From: Nocardioides sp. 503
Lineage (GTDB): Bacteria > Actinomycetota > Actinomycetes > Propionibacteriales > Nocardioidaceae
Direction: 5' to 3'
Assembly: GCF_004522095.1 (NCBI RefSeq)
Contig: NZ_SPUI01000003.1
Location: 1,178,001-1,242,000 of the forward strand
DNA: 64,000 bases
Positions 9,187-18,160 of this stretch are shown here, piece after piece. The notes below the pieces were generated by a model, which was not told the DNA's origin, did no database searches, and worked only from the letters and a program-made list of their open reading frames with translations. The translations under genes were made by a program, and so were the position numbers. Within the stretch, counting starts at the first letter, position 1; every line of letters begins with the position of its first letter.

Positions 9187-9874
9187 GGCCGTCGCGGACC
9201 GCGGCCTCGGCGACGACCCCACCGACCTCGCGCTGCTGCGGGCCCACGTCGACGGCGACACCGCGGCGTTCGGCACCCTGTTCGCCCGCCACCGCGACCG
9301 GCTGTGGGCCGTCGCGCTGCGCACGATGGGCAACCCCGAGGACGCCGCCGACGGTCTGCAGGACGGGCTCGTGGCGGCGTACCGCCGGGCCGGGTCGTTC
9401 CGCGGGGAGGCGGCGGTCACCACGTGGCTGCACCGCGTCGTCGTCAATGCCTGCCTGGACCGGCTGCGCGCGGCCAAGGTGCGCCGCGCCGAGTCGCTGC
9501 CCGACGACCTCGAGGAGTACGGCGACCGCGGCTCCACCCTGACCGCCGCGACGGTGGCCGACCCGGCCGACCTGGCGGTGCAGGACGAGCGACGCCGTCG
9601 CGTGCTGGACGCCCTGGCCGAGCTGCCCGACGAGCAGCGCGCGGCGCTCGTGCTGGTCGACATGGAGGGCTACCCCGTCGCCGAGGTCGCGCGGATGCTC
9701 GACTGCGCCGAGGGCACGGTGAAGTCGCGCTGCTCGCGCGGGCGGGCCCGCCTCGCGGTCTCGCTGAGCCTGCTGGCGCCCGGTGGTGACCCGGACCACG
9801 CCGACCCGGGGAACCCCGCCGACGGCCCGTCCGTCAGATCCACGCAGGCCTCGCGGGCGCCGCCCCCCGACTGA
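9179..9874 (+). CDS. sigM: ECF RNA polymerase sigma factor SigM
   Basis: A 231-residue group IV sigma factor. Region 2 (DTAAFGTLFARHRDRL through FRGEAAVTTWLHRV) and region 4 (LPDEQRAALVLVDMEGY, then VAEVARMLDCAEGTVKSR) are complete. It directs RNA polymerase to envelope or redox stress promoters; in Mycobacterium and Streptomyces the sigM gene precedes an anti-sigma factor and the thioredoxin genes, as here. GTG start overlaps the pseudokinase stop by 8 bases. A short disordered tail follows region 4. Confidence 0.9.
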   Translation: MPEAVADRGLGDDPTDLALLRAHVDGDTAAFGTLFARHRDRLWAVALRTMGNPEDAADGLQDGLVAAYRRAGSFRGEAAVTTWLHRVVVNACLDRLRAAKVRRAESLPDDLEEYGDRGSTLTAATVADPADLAVQDERRRRVLDALAELPDEQRAALVLVDMEGYPVAEVARMLDCAEGTVKSRCSRGRARLAVSLSLLAPGGDPDHADPGNPADGPSVRSTQASRAPPPD

Positions 9875-9923
9875 GGGCACCTGCCCGACCCACCCACGAC
9901 CCCGACGAGGAGAATCTGCCCCG

Positions 9924-10628
9924 ATGTCCGACGAGCGAGAGCTGACCCCCGCGGAGGAGGAGCGCGTCCGACGCCTGCTCGCCGAGGCCCGGGTCGAGGC
10001 TCCGATGCCCGAGGACGTCGTCACCCGCCTGGACCGGGTCCTGGCCCAGCTGGGTGAGGCCGAGCCGGGCCCCGACGCCCACGTGGTGGAGCTGGCCTCA
10101 CGCCGGCGCCGCAAGGTCACGACCCTGCTCGTCGCGGCGGCCGCCGTCGTGGCCATCGGCGTCGGGGTCGGACAGGTGCTTCCCCAGGCCGAGCAGTCCG
10201 ACTCCCAGGCCTCCTCCGACGCGGACGCGGGCGGTGACCCCGCCGGTGGCCGCGCGCAGGCACCGGACGCGGCGGCCCCCGAGGGCAGCATGGAGCGCAA
10301 CGACACGACGTTCGACCTGGTCGACGGGGTGCCGCGGGTGCGCGCCAGCCGCTTCGCCGACGACGTCGCCCGGGTGGCCGAGCTCCAGTCGGCCCAGGCG
10401 TCCGACCGCGACAACCTTCCGAACGCCCTGCAGTCGCAAGCCGATGGGGACGCGACGGCCATCTGCGACCCCGCGGCCTGGGGTGCCGGCAAGCTCCAGC
10501 TCGTGCGCTACGACGCCCAGCCCGCGGTCCTGGCGTTCCGGCCGCCCATGGGCGACACCCAGGTCGTGGACCTGCTGCAGTGCGGCACCGGCGAGCTGCT
10601 GCGCTCGGTCACCCTCGCCGTGGGCTGA
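9924..10628 (+). CDS. Putative anti-sigma factor for SigM
   Basis: A 234-residue single-pass membrane protein. The cytoplasmic N-terminus (about 60 residues, charged and helical) would hold SigM; a membrane span ([19 protein letters not shown]) lies near residues 64-85, and the remainder is extracytoplasmic with two cysteines ([15 protein letters not shown]) that might form a disulfide. No zinc HxxxCxxC motif is visible. ATG start lies behind a GAGGAGA ribosome site. Placement directly after sigM corresponds to RsmA of mycobacteria. Function is inferred from position and topology. Confidence 0.75.
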   Translation: MSDERELTPAEEERVRRLLAEARVEAPMPEDVVTRLDRVLAQLGEAEPGPDAHVVELASRRRRKVTTLLVAAAAVVAIGVGVGQVLPQAEQSDSQASSDADAGGDPAGGRAQAPDAAAPEGSMERNDTTFDLVDGVPRVRASRFADDVARVAELQSAQASDRDNLPNALQSQADGDATAICDPAAWGAGKLQLVRYDAQPAVLAFRPPMGDTQVVDLLQCGTGELLRSVTLAVG

Positions 10629-10728
10629 CCCCGCGCGCCGTACCTCCGGGAAGAATGCTCGCCTACGATCGGTTGACATCAGTGAGCCCCCGGACGGGGT
10701 CCCCGAGCAGCAACGAGAGTTGGACGGC

Positions 10729-11739
10729 ATGTCTGAGACGCGCAACGTGATCATCATCGGCTCCGGCCCCTCGGGCTACACCGCGGCGGTCTACGCCGCC
10801 CGGGCGAGCCTGCAGCCGCTGGTCTTCGAGGGCTCCGTGACCGCCGGCGGGGCGCTGATGACGACCACCGAGGTGGAGAACTTCCCCGGCTTCCGCGACG
10901 GCATCATGGGCCCCGCGCTGATGGACGAGATGCGCGCGCAGGCGGAGCGGTTCGGCGCCGAGCTCATCTCCGACGACATCGTCGAGGTCGACCTCACCGG
11001 CAAGGTCAAGGTCGTCAAGACCCACACCGACACCTACACCGCCCGCGCGGTGATCCTGGCGACCGGCTCGGGCTACCGCAAGCTGGGCCTGCCCAACGAG
11101 GACACCCTCTCCGGCAAGGGCGTCTCCTGGTGCGCGACCTGCGACGGGTTCTTCTTCCGCGAGCAGCACATCGCCGTCGTGGGCGGTGGCGACTCCGCGA
11201 TCGAGGAGGCCACCTTCCTGACGCGCTTCGGCTCCAAGGTGTCGCTGATCGTGCGCCGCGACGAGCTGCGCGCCTCCAAGATCATGCAGGAGCGCGCCTT
11301 CGCCGACCCCAAGCTCGAGATCGAGTGGAACTCCGTCGTGGAGACCATCAACGGCGCCGACCGGCTGGAGTCGGTCACGCTGAAGGACACCGTCACCGGC
11401 GAGACCCGCGACCTGGCCGCCACCGGCCTGTTCATCGCGATCGGCCACGACCCGCGCTCGGAGCTGCTGACCGGCCAGGTCGACCTCGACGACAACGGCT
11501 ACGTGCTGGTGCGCCATCCCTCCACGGCCACCAACCTGCCCGGCGTCTTCGCCGCCGGCGACCTGGTCGACCACCACTACCGCCAGGCCATCACCGCCGC
11601 CGGCACCGGCTGCGCCGCCGCGCTCGACGCCGAGCGGTTCCTGGCCGAGTTAGACCACAGCTCGGCCTCGGGCTACGAGGCCCAGGACGCCGTCGCCGCC
11701 TCCGCGCTCGCCGAGGACGTCCAGACCGCCGGTCTCTGA
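10729..11739 (+). CDS. trxB: Thioredoxin-disulfide reductase
   Basis: A 336-residue FAD/NADPH flavoenzyme. It shows the FAD-binding [10 protein letters not shown] near residue 11, the redox-active C135-A-T-C138, the NADPH-binding [12 protein letters not shown], and the C-terminal FAAGDLVD motif. It reduces TrxA in the cytoplasm. ATG 10729 follows gagagttggacggc. A disordered tail of about 25 residues extends past the usual end. It sits between the sigM/anti-sigma pair and trxA, the conserved order, and may be a SigM-class target. Confidence 0.96.
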   Translation: MSETRNVIIIGSGPSGYTAAVYAARASLQPLVFEGSVTAGGALMTTTEVENFPGFRDGIMGPALMDEMRAQAERFGAELISDDIVEVDLTGKVKVVKTHTDTYTARAVILATGSGYRKLGLPNEDTLSGKGVSWCATCDGFFFREQHIAVVGGGDSAIEEATFLTRFGSKVSLIVRRDELRASKIMQERAFADPKLEIEWNSVVETINGADRLESVTLKDTVTGETRDLAATGLFIAIGHDPRSELLTGQVDLDDNGYVLVRHPSTATNLPGVFAAGDLVDHHYRQAITAAGTGCAAALDAERFLAELDHSSASGYEAQDAVAASALAEDVQTAGL

Positions 11740-11752
11740 GGCGCTGTCACCC

Positions 11753-11817
11753 CTGCGGTTTGGTCACAGACCGCAGGTTCTCGGCCCCCGAACGTGCGGT
11801 TGGTGACCAAACCGCAG
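11753..11817. repeat. Inverted repeat between trxB and trxA
   Basis: Perfect 15-bp arms (11753-11767 and 11803-11817, ctgcggtttggtcac and complement) with a loop that holds smaller gttc/gaac and ccgca/tgcgg stems. It begins 14 bases after the trxB stop and may end or attenuate trxB transcription, leaving trxA on its own promoter. Confidence 0.65.
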
Positions 11818-11904
11818 CGACACGGGGCAGCGGGGAACAGCCACCGCACGTGTGGTGTTCACTAGACACAGACCTCTGAGTCGAACCTAAGAAGGGATAC
11901 TGCC

Positions 11905-12231
11905 GTGGGCAACATTTCAGCCGTCACCGATGCCGAGTTCGAGGCGCAGGTGCTCAAGTCGGACAAGCCGGTCCTCGTGGACTTCTGGGCGGAGTGGTGC
12001 GGCCCGTGCCGCCAGGTCGCCCCGATCCTCGACGAGCTCGCCGGCAGCCACGGCGACAAGATCACGTTCCTCAAGATGAACGTCGACGAGAACCCCGTCA
12101 CCCCGTCCTCCTACCGGGTGACCGGCATTCCGACGATCAACGTCTACCAGGGCGGCGAGGTCGTCCGCACGATCGTGGGCGCCAAGCCCAAGGCCGCGCT
12201 GCTCAAGGAGCTCGACTCCTTCATCAGCTGA
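11905..12231 (+). CDS. trxA: Thioredoxin
   Basis: A 108-residue thioredoxin with the WCGPC active site (C32, C35), the cis-proline region TGIPTINVY, and the KPKAALLKEL C-terminal helix. It is the general cytoplasmic disulfide reductant, recharged by TrxB upstream. The GTG start follows an AAGAAGGGA ribosome site 8 nt away. An inverted repeat separates it from trxB, so it probably has its own promoter. Confidence 0.96.
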   Translation: MGNISAVTDAEFEAQVLKSDKPVLVDFWAEWCGPCRQVAPILDELAGSHGDKITFLKMNVDENPVTPSSYRVTGIPTINVYQGGEVVRTIVGAKPKAALLKELDSFIS

Positions 12232-12922
12232 CCCGCTGACGTACCTGCCTCACCCCGTCACCGCTCACGCGGCGTCTCCTCGGAGCGTCGAGTGAGCGGT
12301 GACTGCGTTCGGGGGTCGGCTTGGGGTGCGGCCGTACGACGCCCAGCAGCCGCTCCACCGCCGCCTCGACCTCGTCGCGCCAGGTCAGCGCCGAGCGCAG
12401 GTCCATGCGCATCCGCGGGGTCAGCGGGTGCGGTCGGTGGGTCTTGAAGCCGACGCTGCCGAGGAAGCCCGCCGCCACCAGGCAGGACCCGAGCGCCGGA
12501 GCGGTGGTCCCGAAGGCCTCGACGGCCCGGATCCCGCCGCGCTCGATGAGGTCGCGGGCCATCGCCTGGACCAGCATCCGGCCCAGTCCCCCGTCGGCGT
12601 GCTCATCGGCGACGTACGCCGTGGTCAGCAGGACCGCGTCCGGGGACACCGGGGCCGTCGGGAAGGCCCCTGCCCCGGGCACGTACGCCGCCGGGGCGTA
12701 GACGACGTAGCCGACCACCTGGTCGTCGACGAGGACGACCCGCCCGCAGGAGCCCCACTCGCGCAGCACCTCGGAGAGCCACGCCTCCTTCTCGGCCAGC
12801 GCGGCGTCGCCGCTGACCCGGGCCCGCCGCACGGGGTCGAGCTCCCAGAACAGGCAGGAGCGGCAGGGGCCGGGCAGGTCGGCGAGGTGGTCGACGGTGA
12901 GCCGGACGACCGTGCGGGACAT
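12224..12922 (-). CDS. GNAT family N-acetyltransferase
   Basis: A 232-residue acetyltransferase. The acetyl-CoA site is suggested by TTAYVADEHADGGLGRMLVQA and the fold strand VEAFGTTAP. An N-terminal CRSCLFWELDP segment is typical of actinobacterial GNAT proteins found beside parB. ATG 12922 has a strong CCGAGGAGG ribosome site; a longer in-frame start exists at 12985 but would overlap the divergent aminotransferase. The last 25 or so codons run through an inverted repeat and overlap the end of trxA on the other strand, so the C-terminus may be of little functional weight. Substrate unknown. Confidence 0.8.
   Translation of the reverse strand: MSRTVVRLTVDHLADLPGPCRSCLFWELDPVRRARVSGDAALAEKEAWLSEVLREWGSCGRVVLVDDQVVGYVVYAPAAYVPGAGAFPTAPVSPDAVLLTTAYVADEHADGGLGRMLVQAMARDLIERGGIRAVEAFGTTAPALGSCLVAAGFLGSVGFKTHRPHPLTPRMRMDLRSALTWRDEVEAAVERLLGVVRPHPKPTPERSHRSLDAPRRRRVSGDGVRQVRQRVS
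12257..12303. repeat. Inverted repeat at the trxA / acetyltransferase convergent end
   Basis: Twelve-bp perfect arms gtcaccgctcac (12257-12268) and gtgagcggtgac (12292-12303) lie 26 bases after the trxA stop and inside the last codons of the converging acetyltransferase gene. A bidirectional terminator is the simplest reading. Confidence 0.65.
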
Positions 12923-12987
12923 GGCGGGCCTCCTCGGAGGGTGGGACCGGAGCGTGCGCGACGGCCCCTCCTGAGAGGATGACACCC

Positions 12988-14202
12988 GTGCGCCCGATCC
13001 GGCAGAGCCGCAAGCTCCACAACGTCCGCTACGACGTGCGGGGACCCATCCTCGTGGAGGCCCAGCGCCTGGAGGCCGAGGGCCACCGGATCCTCAAGCT
13101 CAACATCGGCAACCCGGCGCCGTTCGGCTTCGAGGCGCCCGAGGCGATCCTCGCCGACATGATCCACCACCTGCCGGAGTCGCAGGGCTACAGCGACTCC
13201 CGCGGGATCTACCCCGCGCGCACGGCCGTCGCGCAGTTCTACCAGCAGCAGGGCCTGCTCGACGTCGACGTCGAGGACGTCTTCATCGGCAACGGCGTCT
13301 CCGAGCTGATCTCGATGGTCCTGCAGGCCTTCGTCGACGACGGCAACGAGATCCTGGTCCCCGCGCCCGACTACCCGCTGTGGACGGGGGCGGTGACGCT
13401 CGCCGGCGGCGTACCCGTGCACTACCTGTGCGACGAGGACGACGACTGGAACCCGGACCTGGCCGACATCGAGGCCAAGATCACCGAGAACACCCACGCC
13501 ATCGTCATCATCAACCCCAACAACCCCACGGGTGCGGTCTACAGCAAGGCCACCGTGGAGGCGCTGGTCGACATCGCGCGGCGCCACGAGCTGGTGGTCT
13601 TCGCCGACGAGATCTACGAGAAGATCCTCTTCGACGACGCCGTGCACCACCACGCGGCCAAGGCCGCCGGCAGCGACGTGCTGTGCCTGACGTTCAGCGG
13701 GCTGTCGAAGGCCTACCGCGTCTGCGGCTACCGCGCCGGCTGGGTGATGGTCTCCGGGCCCAAGGAGCTCGCCGAGGACTTCCTGGAGGGGCTCACGCTC
13801 ATCGCCAACATGCGCATGTGCGCCAACGTGCCCGCGCAGCACGCCATCCAGACCGCGCTGGGCGGCTACCAGTCGATCCAGGAGCTGATCGTGCCCGGCG
13901 GGCGCTTCTACGAGCAGAGCATGCTCGCCCACCGCCTGCTCAACGAGATCCCCGGCGTCTCCTCGGTCAAGCCGCGCGGCGCGCTCTACTGCTTCCCGCG
14001 CCTGGACCCCGAGGTGTACGCCGTCGAGGACGACGAGCAGCTCGTCATCGACCTGCTGCGGGCCAAGCGGCTGCTGGTCACCCACGGCACCGGCTTCAAC
14101 TGGCCCACGCCCGACCACTTCCGGCTCGTGACGCTCCCGGACGTCACCGTGCTGGAGGAGGCCATCGGCCGGATCGCGGAGTTCCTGGCCACGCGCCGCT
14201 GA
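12988..14202 (+). CDS. PLP-dependent aminotransferase (AlaA/AspC class I)
   Basis: A 404-residue fold-type I aminotransferase. Visible are LNIGNPAPFGFEAP near the start, the NPNNPTGAVY substrate motif, FADEIYEKI, and the PLP lysine K241 in SGLSKAYR with the RAGW arginine after it. It closely resembles the alanine/aspartate transaminases of E. coli AlaA type. GTG 12988 has a GAGG site 9 nt upstream; ATG 12979, three codons earlier, would have the site touching the start codon. It is divergent from the acetyltransferase gene with a shared 65-bp promoter region. Confidence 0.88.
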   Translation: MRPIRQSRKLHNVRYDVRGPILVEAQRLEAEGHRILKLNIGNPAPFGFEAPEAILADMIHHLPESQGYSDSRGIYPARTAVAQFYQQQGLLDVDVEDVFIGNGVSELISMVLQAFVDDGNEILVPAPDYPLWTGAVTLAGGVPVHYLCDEDDDWNPDLADIEAKITENTHAIVIINPNNPTGAVYSKATVEALVDIARRHELVVFADEIYEKILFDDAVHHHAAKAAGSDVLCLTFSGLSKAYRVCGYRAGWVMVSGPKELAEDFLEGLTLIANMRMCANVPAQHAIQTALGGYQSIQELIVPGGRFYEQSMLAHRLLNEIPGVSSVKPRGALYCFPRLDPEVYAVEDDEQLVIDLLRAKRLLVTHGTGFNWPTPDHFRLVTLPDVTVLEEAIGRIAEFLATRR

Positions 14203-14275
14203 CCTGGGCGGGCACGGGGCTGGACGGGGCTGGCAGGCTGTCCCCAGCCCGACCGACCGCTCGACGAGGAGCACC

Positions 14276-15049
14276 ATGCGCGATCTCACCTACCCGCCGA
14301 TCATCCTGACCGCCAAGACCCTCTTCCGAGCGCTCGGGCAGCGCTTCGACCTCACCGGCACCGAGCACGTGCCCCGCGAGGGTGGCGTCCTGCTCGCGTT
14401 CAACCACGTGAGCTACCTGGACTTCATCTACGGCGGGCTCGCTGCCAACCCGTCGGGGCGGCTGGTGCGGTTCATGGCCAAGCGCGAGGTCTTCGACCAC
14501 GCCGTCGGCGGGCCGGTCATGCGCTCGATGCACCACATCCAGGTCGACCGCGGCGACGGGCTGGCGTCGTACCGCTCGGCCGTGGACTACCTGCGCAACG
14601 GTGAAGCCGTCGGGATCTTCCCCGAGGCCACGATCTCGCGGGCCATGGAGCTCAAGGAGTTCAAGTCCGGGGCCACGCGCATCGCCGCGGCCGCCGGGGT
14701 GCCGCTCGTCCCGGTCATCCTGTGGGGCACGCAGCGGCTGATGACCAAGGACCACCCGCGCGACCTCTCGCGCGGCACGACGATCGCGATCCGCGTCGGT
14801 GAGCCGCTGCACCCCTCCGGCGAGGACCCCGCCGCGGAGGCCGAGGAGCTGCACGCGGTCATGTCCCGCCTGCTCGACGAGACGATCGCGGCGTACCCGG
14901 CCGCGGAGCAGCCCCCGGGCGCCTGGTGGCTCCCCGCCCGTCACGGCGGCGGCGCCCCCACGCTCGAGGAGGCGGCCCGCCTCGACGCCGAGGAGCAGCG
15001 CGAGCGCGCCGCCCGTCGTGCCGCCAAGCGCGCCGCGAGGAAGTCCTAG
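14276..15049 (+). CDS. plsC: 1-acyl-sn-glycerol-3-phosphate acyltransferase
   Basis: A 257-residue PlsC-type lysophospholipid acyltransferase. The catalytic H44-x4-D49 pair lies in NHVSYLDF, the second block includes FMAKREVF, and the third FPEATIS; VPVILWGTQR forms the fourth. It should make phosphatidic acid at the membrane face. A Glu/Ala/Arg-rich coiled tail (residues 225-257) extends the core. ATG follows a clear GAGGAG site. Possibly co-transcribed with the aminotransferase (73-bp gap). Confidence 0.87.
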   Translation: MRDLTYPPIILTAKTLFRALGQRFDLTGTEHVPREGGVLLAFNHVSYLDFIYGGLAANPSGRLVRFMAKREVFDHAVGGPVMRSMHHIQVDRGDGLASYRSAVDYLRNGEAVGIFPEATISRAMELKEFKSGATRIAAAAGVPLVPVILWGTQRLMTKDHPRDLSRGTTIAIRVGEPLHPSGEDPAAEAEELHAVMSRLLDETIAAYPAAEQPPGAWWLPARHGGGAPTLEEAARLDAEEQRERAARRAAKRAARKS

Positions 15050-15054
15050 CCCCG

Positions 15055-15117
15055 GGTAGTCCCTGACGTTCGTGTCATGTTTCGCGTGAAACATCGACAC
15101 GAACGTCCGGGACTACC
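15055..15117. repeat. Inverted repeat enclosing a parS-like core
   Basis: Arms of 22 bp with one mismatch (15055-15076, 15096-15117) share the tagtccct core of the repeat family at 734, 43717 and 48841. The loop contains gtttcgcgtgaaac (15079-15092), one base away from the ParB site. It separates converging plsC and parB. Confidence 0.7.
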
Positions 15118-15136
15118 TGTGGGGGGCCGGCTCGGA

Positions 15137-15225
15137 GGAGATTCACCGGGTACCCGGTGAAACTCGCGCTTCCGGCATGAAGTTTCGTACCGGAAGCAGG
15201 AGATTCACCGGGTAGGCGGTGAATC
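15137..15225. repeat. Composite cluster of three palindromes
   Basis: Three symmetrical elements in a row: a perfect 20-bp palindrome at 15142-15161 (ttcaccgggtacccggtgaa), a gcttccgg/ccggaagc stem (about 15168-15197), and gattcacc/ggtgaatc arms at 15202-15225. The phrase ggagattcaccgggta is repeated directly at both ends. No gene is seen in 15050-15296; the role is unknown. Confidence 0.6.
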
Positions 15226-15296
15226 TTGAGGCTGATGTGGCGACGGATGACACCGACGAAGTAGCCCTGACGACTTGTCGACATATCGATGGGTCG

Positions 15297-16277
15297 CTAG
15301 ATCGGCCTGTCGTTGCGGTTGCGGGGGTCCATGATGTCGATGATGCGGCGCAGGTCGTCCAGGGAGGCGAACTCGACGGTGATCTTGCCCTTGCGCTGGC
15401 CGAGGTCGACCTTGACCCGGGTCTCGAGGCGGTCGGAGAGGCGCTCGGCGATGTCGGCGAGTCCGGGGGCGGTGGGCTTGCGGCGGGCGCTGCGCTGGCC
15501 GGTCGAGCCGACCTCGCCCACGGCGACGATCTCCTCGAGGCCGCGCACGCTGATCCCCTCGGCCACCACGCGCTGGGCGAGGCGGTCCTGGATCTCGGGG
15601 TCCTCCACGGCCAGCAGGGACCGAGCGTGGCCGGCCGACAGCACGCCGGCTGCGACGCGGCGCTGGACGGCCGGGCTCAGCCGGAGCAGCCGCAGGGTGT
15701 TGCTGATCTGGGGCCGGGAGCGACCGATGCGGGTGGCCAGCTCCTCGTGGGTGCAGGAGAAGTCCTCCAGCAGCTGGGCGTAGGCGGACGCCTCCTCCAG
15801 CGGGTTGAGCTGCGAGCGGTGGAGGTTCTCCAGGAGCGCGTCGCGCAGCATGTCGTCGTCGTCGGTCTGGCGGACGATGGCCGGGATCGCCTCGAGGCCG
15901 GCCTGCTGCGAGGCGCGCCACCGCCGCTCCCCCATGACCAGCTCGTAGGCCTCCGGACCGCTGCGTCGTACGACGATCGGCTGGAGCAGCCCCACCTCGC
16001 GGATCGAGTGGACCAGCTCGGCCATGGCCTCCTCGTCGAAGACCGTGCGCGGCTGGACGTGGTTGGGCTGGATCTGGCCGATGGGCAGCTCGGCGAAGTA
16101 CGCCCCCGCCTCGTTGGGCGGCGGCTCGGGCGTGGGCTGAGGGGATCCGGACGACGGCGCCCCGTCGGGGGCCCCGTCCTGATCGGCGGCCGGCTGGGGC
16201 TCGGGCTCGCTGGGAGCCGTCGGGATCAGGGAGCCCAGGCCGCGGCCCAGGCCCCGTCGCTGCTGCGGACGACTCAC
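15297..16277 (-). CDS. parB: Chromosome partitioning protein ParB
   Basis: A 326-residue ParB/Spo0J protein. The start reads [12 protein letters not shown], followed by a Pro/Glu-rich linker. The CTPase/ParB-N domain shows IQPNHVQPR and the [12 protein letters not shown] box; the helix-turn-helix follows ([20 protein letters not shown]). The C-terminal dimer domain ends the protein. It loads on parS and slides as a clamp to organise the origin. The GTG start overlaps the parA stop (GTGA), so the two are translationally coupled. Confidence 0.96.
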   Translation of the reverse strand: MSRPQQRRGLGRGLGSLIPTAPSEPEPQPAADQDGAPDGAPSSGSPQPTPEPPPNEAGAYFAELPIGQIQPNHVQPRTVFDEEAMAELVHSIREVGLLQPIVVRRSGPEAYELVMGERRWRASQQAGLEAIPAIVRQTDDDDMLRDALLENLHRSQLNPLEEASAYAQLLEDFSCTHEELATRIGRSRPQISNTLRLLRLSPAVQRRVAAGVLSAGHARSLLAVEDPEIQDRLAQRVVAEGISVRGLEEIVAVGEVGSTGQRSARRKPTAPGLADIAERLSDRLETRVKVDLGQRKGKITVEFASLDDLRRIIDIMDPRNRNDRPI

Positions 16278-17398
16278 GGACGTACCCCCTTGGTGGCGAT
16301 CTCGCGTGCTGCCTCGAGATAGCTGAGCGCACCGGGGGACCCCGGGTCGTAGGTCATGACCGTCTGCCCGTACGACGGCGCCTCGGACACCCGGACCGAG
16401 CGCGGGATCGAGGTCTTGAGCACCTGGTCCCCGAAGTGGTCGCGGACCTCCTCCGCGACGCCGGCGGCGAGCCGGGTGCGGGCGTCGTACATCGTGACGA
16501 GGATGGTCGAGACGGCGAGGTCGGGGTTGAGGTGCGCCCGCACCATGTCGACGGTCTCGAGCAGCTGCCCCAGCCCCTCGAGCGCGTAGTACTCCGCCTG
16601 GATCGGGATCATCATCTCGTCGCCGGCGACCAGCGCGTTGAGCGTGAGCAGCCCCAACGAGGGCGGGCAGTCGATGAACACGAAGTCGAAGCGGTCCTCG
16701 CCGGCCTCCGCCGCGGTCCCGACGAGCGGGTGTCCGGAGATGGCGCGCTGCAGGCGACCCTCGCGGGCGACGACGCTGACCAGCTCGATCTCCGCGCCGG
16801 CGAGGTCGATCGTGGCCGGGACCACGAAGAGACCCTCGATGTCGGGGCACGGGCTGACCACGTCGGCCAGCGGCACGCCGTCGACCAGGGCGTCGTACGT
16901 CGACGGCACGCCGCGCCGGTGCTCGACGCTGAGCGCGGTGGAGGCGTTGCCCTGCGGGTCCAGGTCGATGACGAGCACCCGTTGCCCGAGCTGGGCGAGA
17001 CCGGCCGCGACGTTGACGGTGGACGTGGTCTTGCCGACCCCGCCCTTCTGGTTGGCCACCACGAACACGCGGGTGGCGTTCGGGCGGGGGAGCGCCGGTC
17101 GAGCCGACGACTGCTGGCGGGCGATGAGGCTGTGCTGGGCGGCCCGCGCCAGCGGGGTGGCCGCGTCCTCGAAGCCGCCGTCCATCGACGCGACGTCCGC
17201 CGCGGTCCGCACGTTCATACCCACGGGTGCGGTCACCGACCGAGCGCTCGTTTCACGTGAAACATCGACCGATTCGGTGGTTTCACGTGAAACCGGCTCA
17301 ACCGAGCCAAATTCCCCATCCTGTGGATAACTGGCCTGGACCTGTGGACGGTCACGCTCAGGGAGCGGGGTGCCACCGGTGGAAAACTCCTCGGTCAC
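16274..17398 (-). CDS. parA: Chromosome partitioning ATPase ParA
   Basis: A 374-residue Soj-type ATPase. The deviant Walker A motif QKGGVGKTT begins near residue 113, with LDPQGNAST and [11 protein letters not shown] after it. It forms the DNA-bound gradient that moves ParB-parS. GTG 17398 overlaps the rsmG stop (GTGA), and the resulting 100-residue N-terminal extension twice spells VSRET, which is simply the parS sequence read in frame. Mycobacterial ParA also carries one VSRET. A shorter start at ATG 17218 (314 residues) would place both parS sites in the leader; the ATPase core is unaffected. Confidence 0.93.
   Translation of the reverse strand: MTEEFSTGGTPLPERDRPQVQASYPQDGEFGSVEPVSRETTESVDVSRETSARSVTAPVGMNVRTAADVASMDGGFEDAATPLARAAQHSLIARQQSSARPALPRPNATRVFVVANQKGGVGKTTSTVNVAAGLAQLGQRVLVIDLDPQGNASTALSVEHRRGVPSTYDALVDGVPLADVVSPCPDIEGLFVVPATIDLAGAEIELVSVVAREGRLQRAISGHPLVGTAAEAGEDRFDFVFIDCPPSLGLLTLNALVAGDEMMIPIQAEYYALEGLGQLLETVDMVRAHLNPDLAVSTILVTMYDARTRLAAGVAEEVRDHFGDQVLKTSIPRSVRVSEAPSYGQTVMTYDPGSPGALSYLEAAREIATKGVRP
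17250..17263. promoter_or_regulatory. parS site (perfect)
   Basis: gtttcacgtgaaac, the exact 14-bp palindrome bound by ParB in Streptomyces and Bacillus. It lies in the 5' part of the parA reading frame. Confidence 0.95.
17280..17293. promoter_or_regulatory. parS site (perfect, second)
   Basis: A second exact gtttcacgtgaaac, 30 bp from the first centre to centre, close to three helical turns, so both would face the same side of the DNA. Confidence 0.95.
17322..17330 (-). promoter_or_regulatory. Perfect DnaA box upstream of parA core
   Basis: The 9-mer ttatccaca on the minus strand matches the high-affinity DnaA box exactly. A weaker tgtggacgg follows at 17343-17351. Both lie within 30-70 bp of the two parS sites. 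Confidence 0.7.
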
Positions 17399-18132
17399 GC
17401 GTTCCGCCTCTGCTTGCGTCGGTTCTGATCGGTGCCGCGCCGCCGCCGCGACGGCGTCTGGGCAAGCGGCCAAGATACCCGCGTCGGGTCGGCCCAGGGA
17501 ACCCGGACGGCGACCGTGGTGGAGGAGAGCAGCCCCTCACCCAGCACGCTCACCTCGGGCTCCCCGCACCCCAGCTGGTCGAGCACCTCCCGGGCCTCCT
17601 CGATCTCGTCGTGCACCGAGGATCCCTTCATCGCCACCATGGCGCCGTGGGCCGCCACCAGCGGCATCGACCAGCCCAGCAGCCGCCCCAGAGGAGCCAC
17701 CGCCCGGGACGTCACGACGTCGAAGCGCCGCTCACCGTGGAGGGACTCCGCCCGGCCCCGGACGACCTCCACGTTGTCCAGGCCCAGGGTGGCTATCGCC
17801 TCCTCGAGGAAGGTGGTGCGGCGCAGCAGGGGCTCCACGAGCGTCACCTGGACGTCGGCCCGAGCGATGGCAAGCACCACGCCCGGCAGGCCGGCTCCGG
17901 AGCCGAGGTCCACAAGCGTGCTGCCCTCCGGCACCAGGTCGGCCAGGACGGCACAGTTGAGGAGGTGTCGGTCCCACAGGCGCGGAGCCTCGCGGGGCCC
18001 GATCAGGCCGCGCACCACCCCGTCGGCGGCCAGCAGTGCGGCGTACTGCTCCGCCAGCGGGAGCCGGTCCACAGCAAACACCCTCCGGGCCACATCAGGC
18101 ACGGAGGGCGTCTGCGGGTGTTCCTCGCTCAT
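17395..18132 (-). CDS. rsmG: 16S rRNA (guanine(527)-N(7))-methyltransferase
   Basis: A 245-residue RsmG/GidB. The SAM-binding motif LVDLGSGAGLPGVVLA lies near residue 70, with EPLLRRTTFL and the SRAVAPL motif following. It methylates G527 of 16S rRNA; loss gives low-level streptomycin resistance in many bacteria. The C-terminus is unusually basic ([17 protein letters not shown]). It sits between jag and parA in the conserved order; the stop overlaps the parA GTG start. Confidence 0.94.
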   Translation of the reverse strand: MSEEHPQTPSVPDVARRVFAVDRLPLAEQYAALLAADGVVRGLIGPREAPRLWDRHLLNCAVLADLVPEGSTLVDLGSGAGLPGVVLAIARADVQVTLVEPLLRRTTFLEEAIATLGLDNVEVVRGRAESLHGERRFDVVTSRAVAPLGRLLGWSMPLVAAHGAMVAMKGSSVHDEIEEAREVLDQLGCGEPEVSVLGEGLLSSTTVAVRVPWADPTRVSWPLAQTPSRRRRGTDQNRRKQRRNA

Positions 18133-18145
18133 CGCGAGGCGCCGT

Positions 18146-18159
18146 GTTCCACGTGAAAC
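18146..18159. promoter_or_regulatory. parS site (one-base variant)
   Basis: gttccacgtgaaac differs from the Streptomyces consensus at one base but fits the Bacillus consensus tgttNcacgtgaaaca including flanks. It fills the 28-bp gap between jag and rsmG. Confidence 0.85.
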
Positions 18160-18160
18160 A

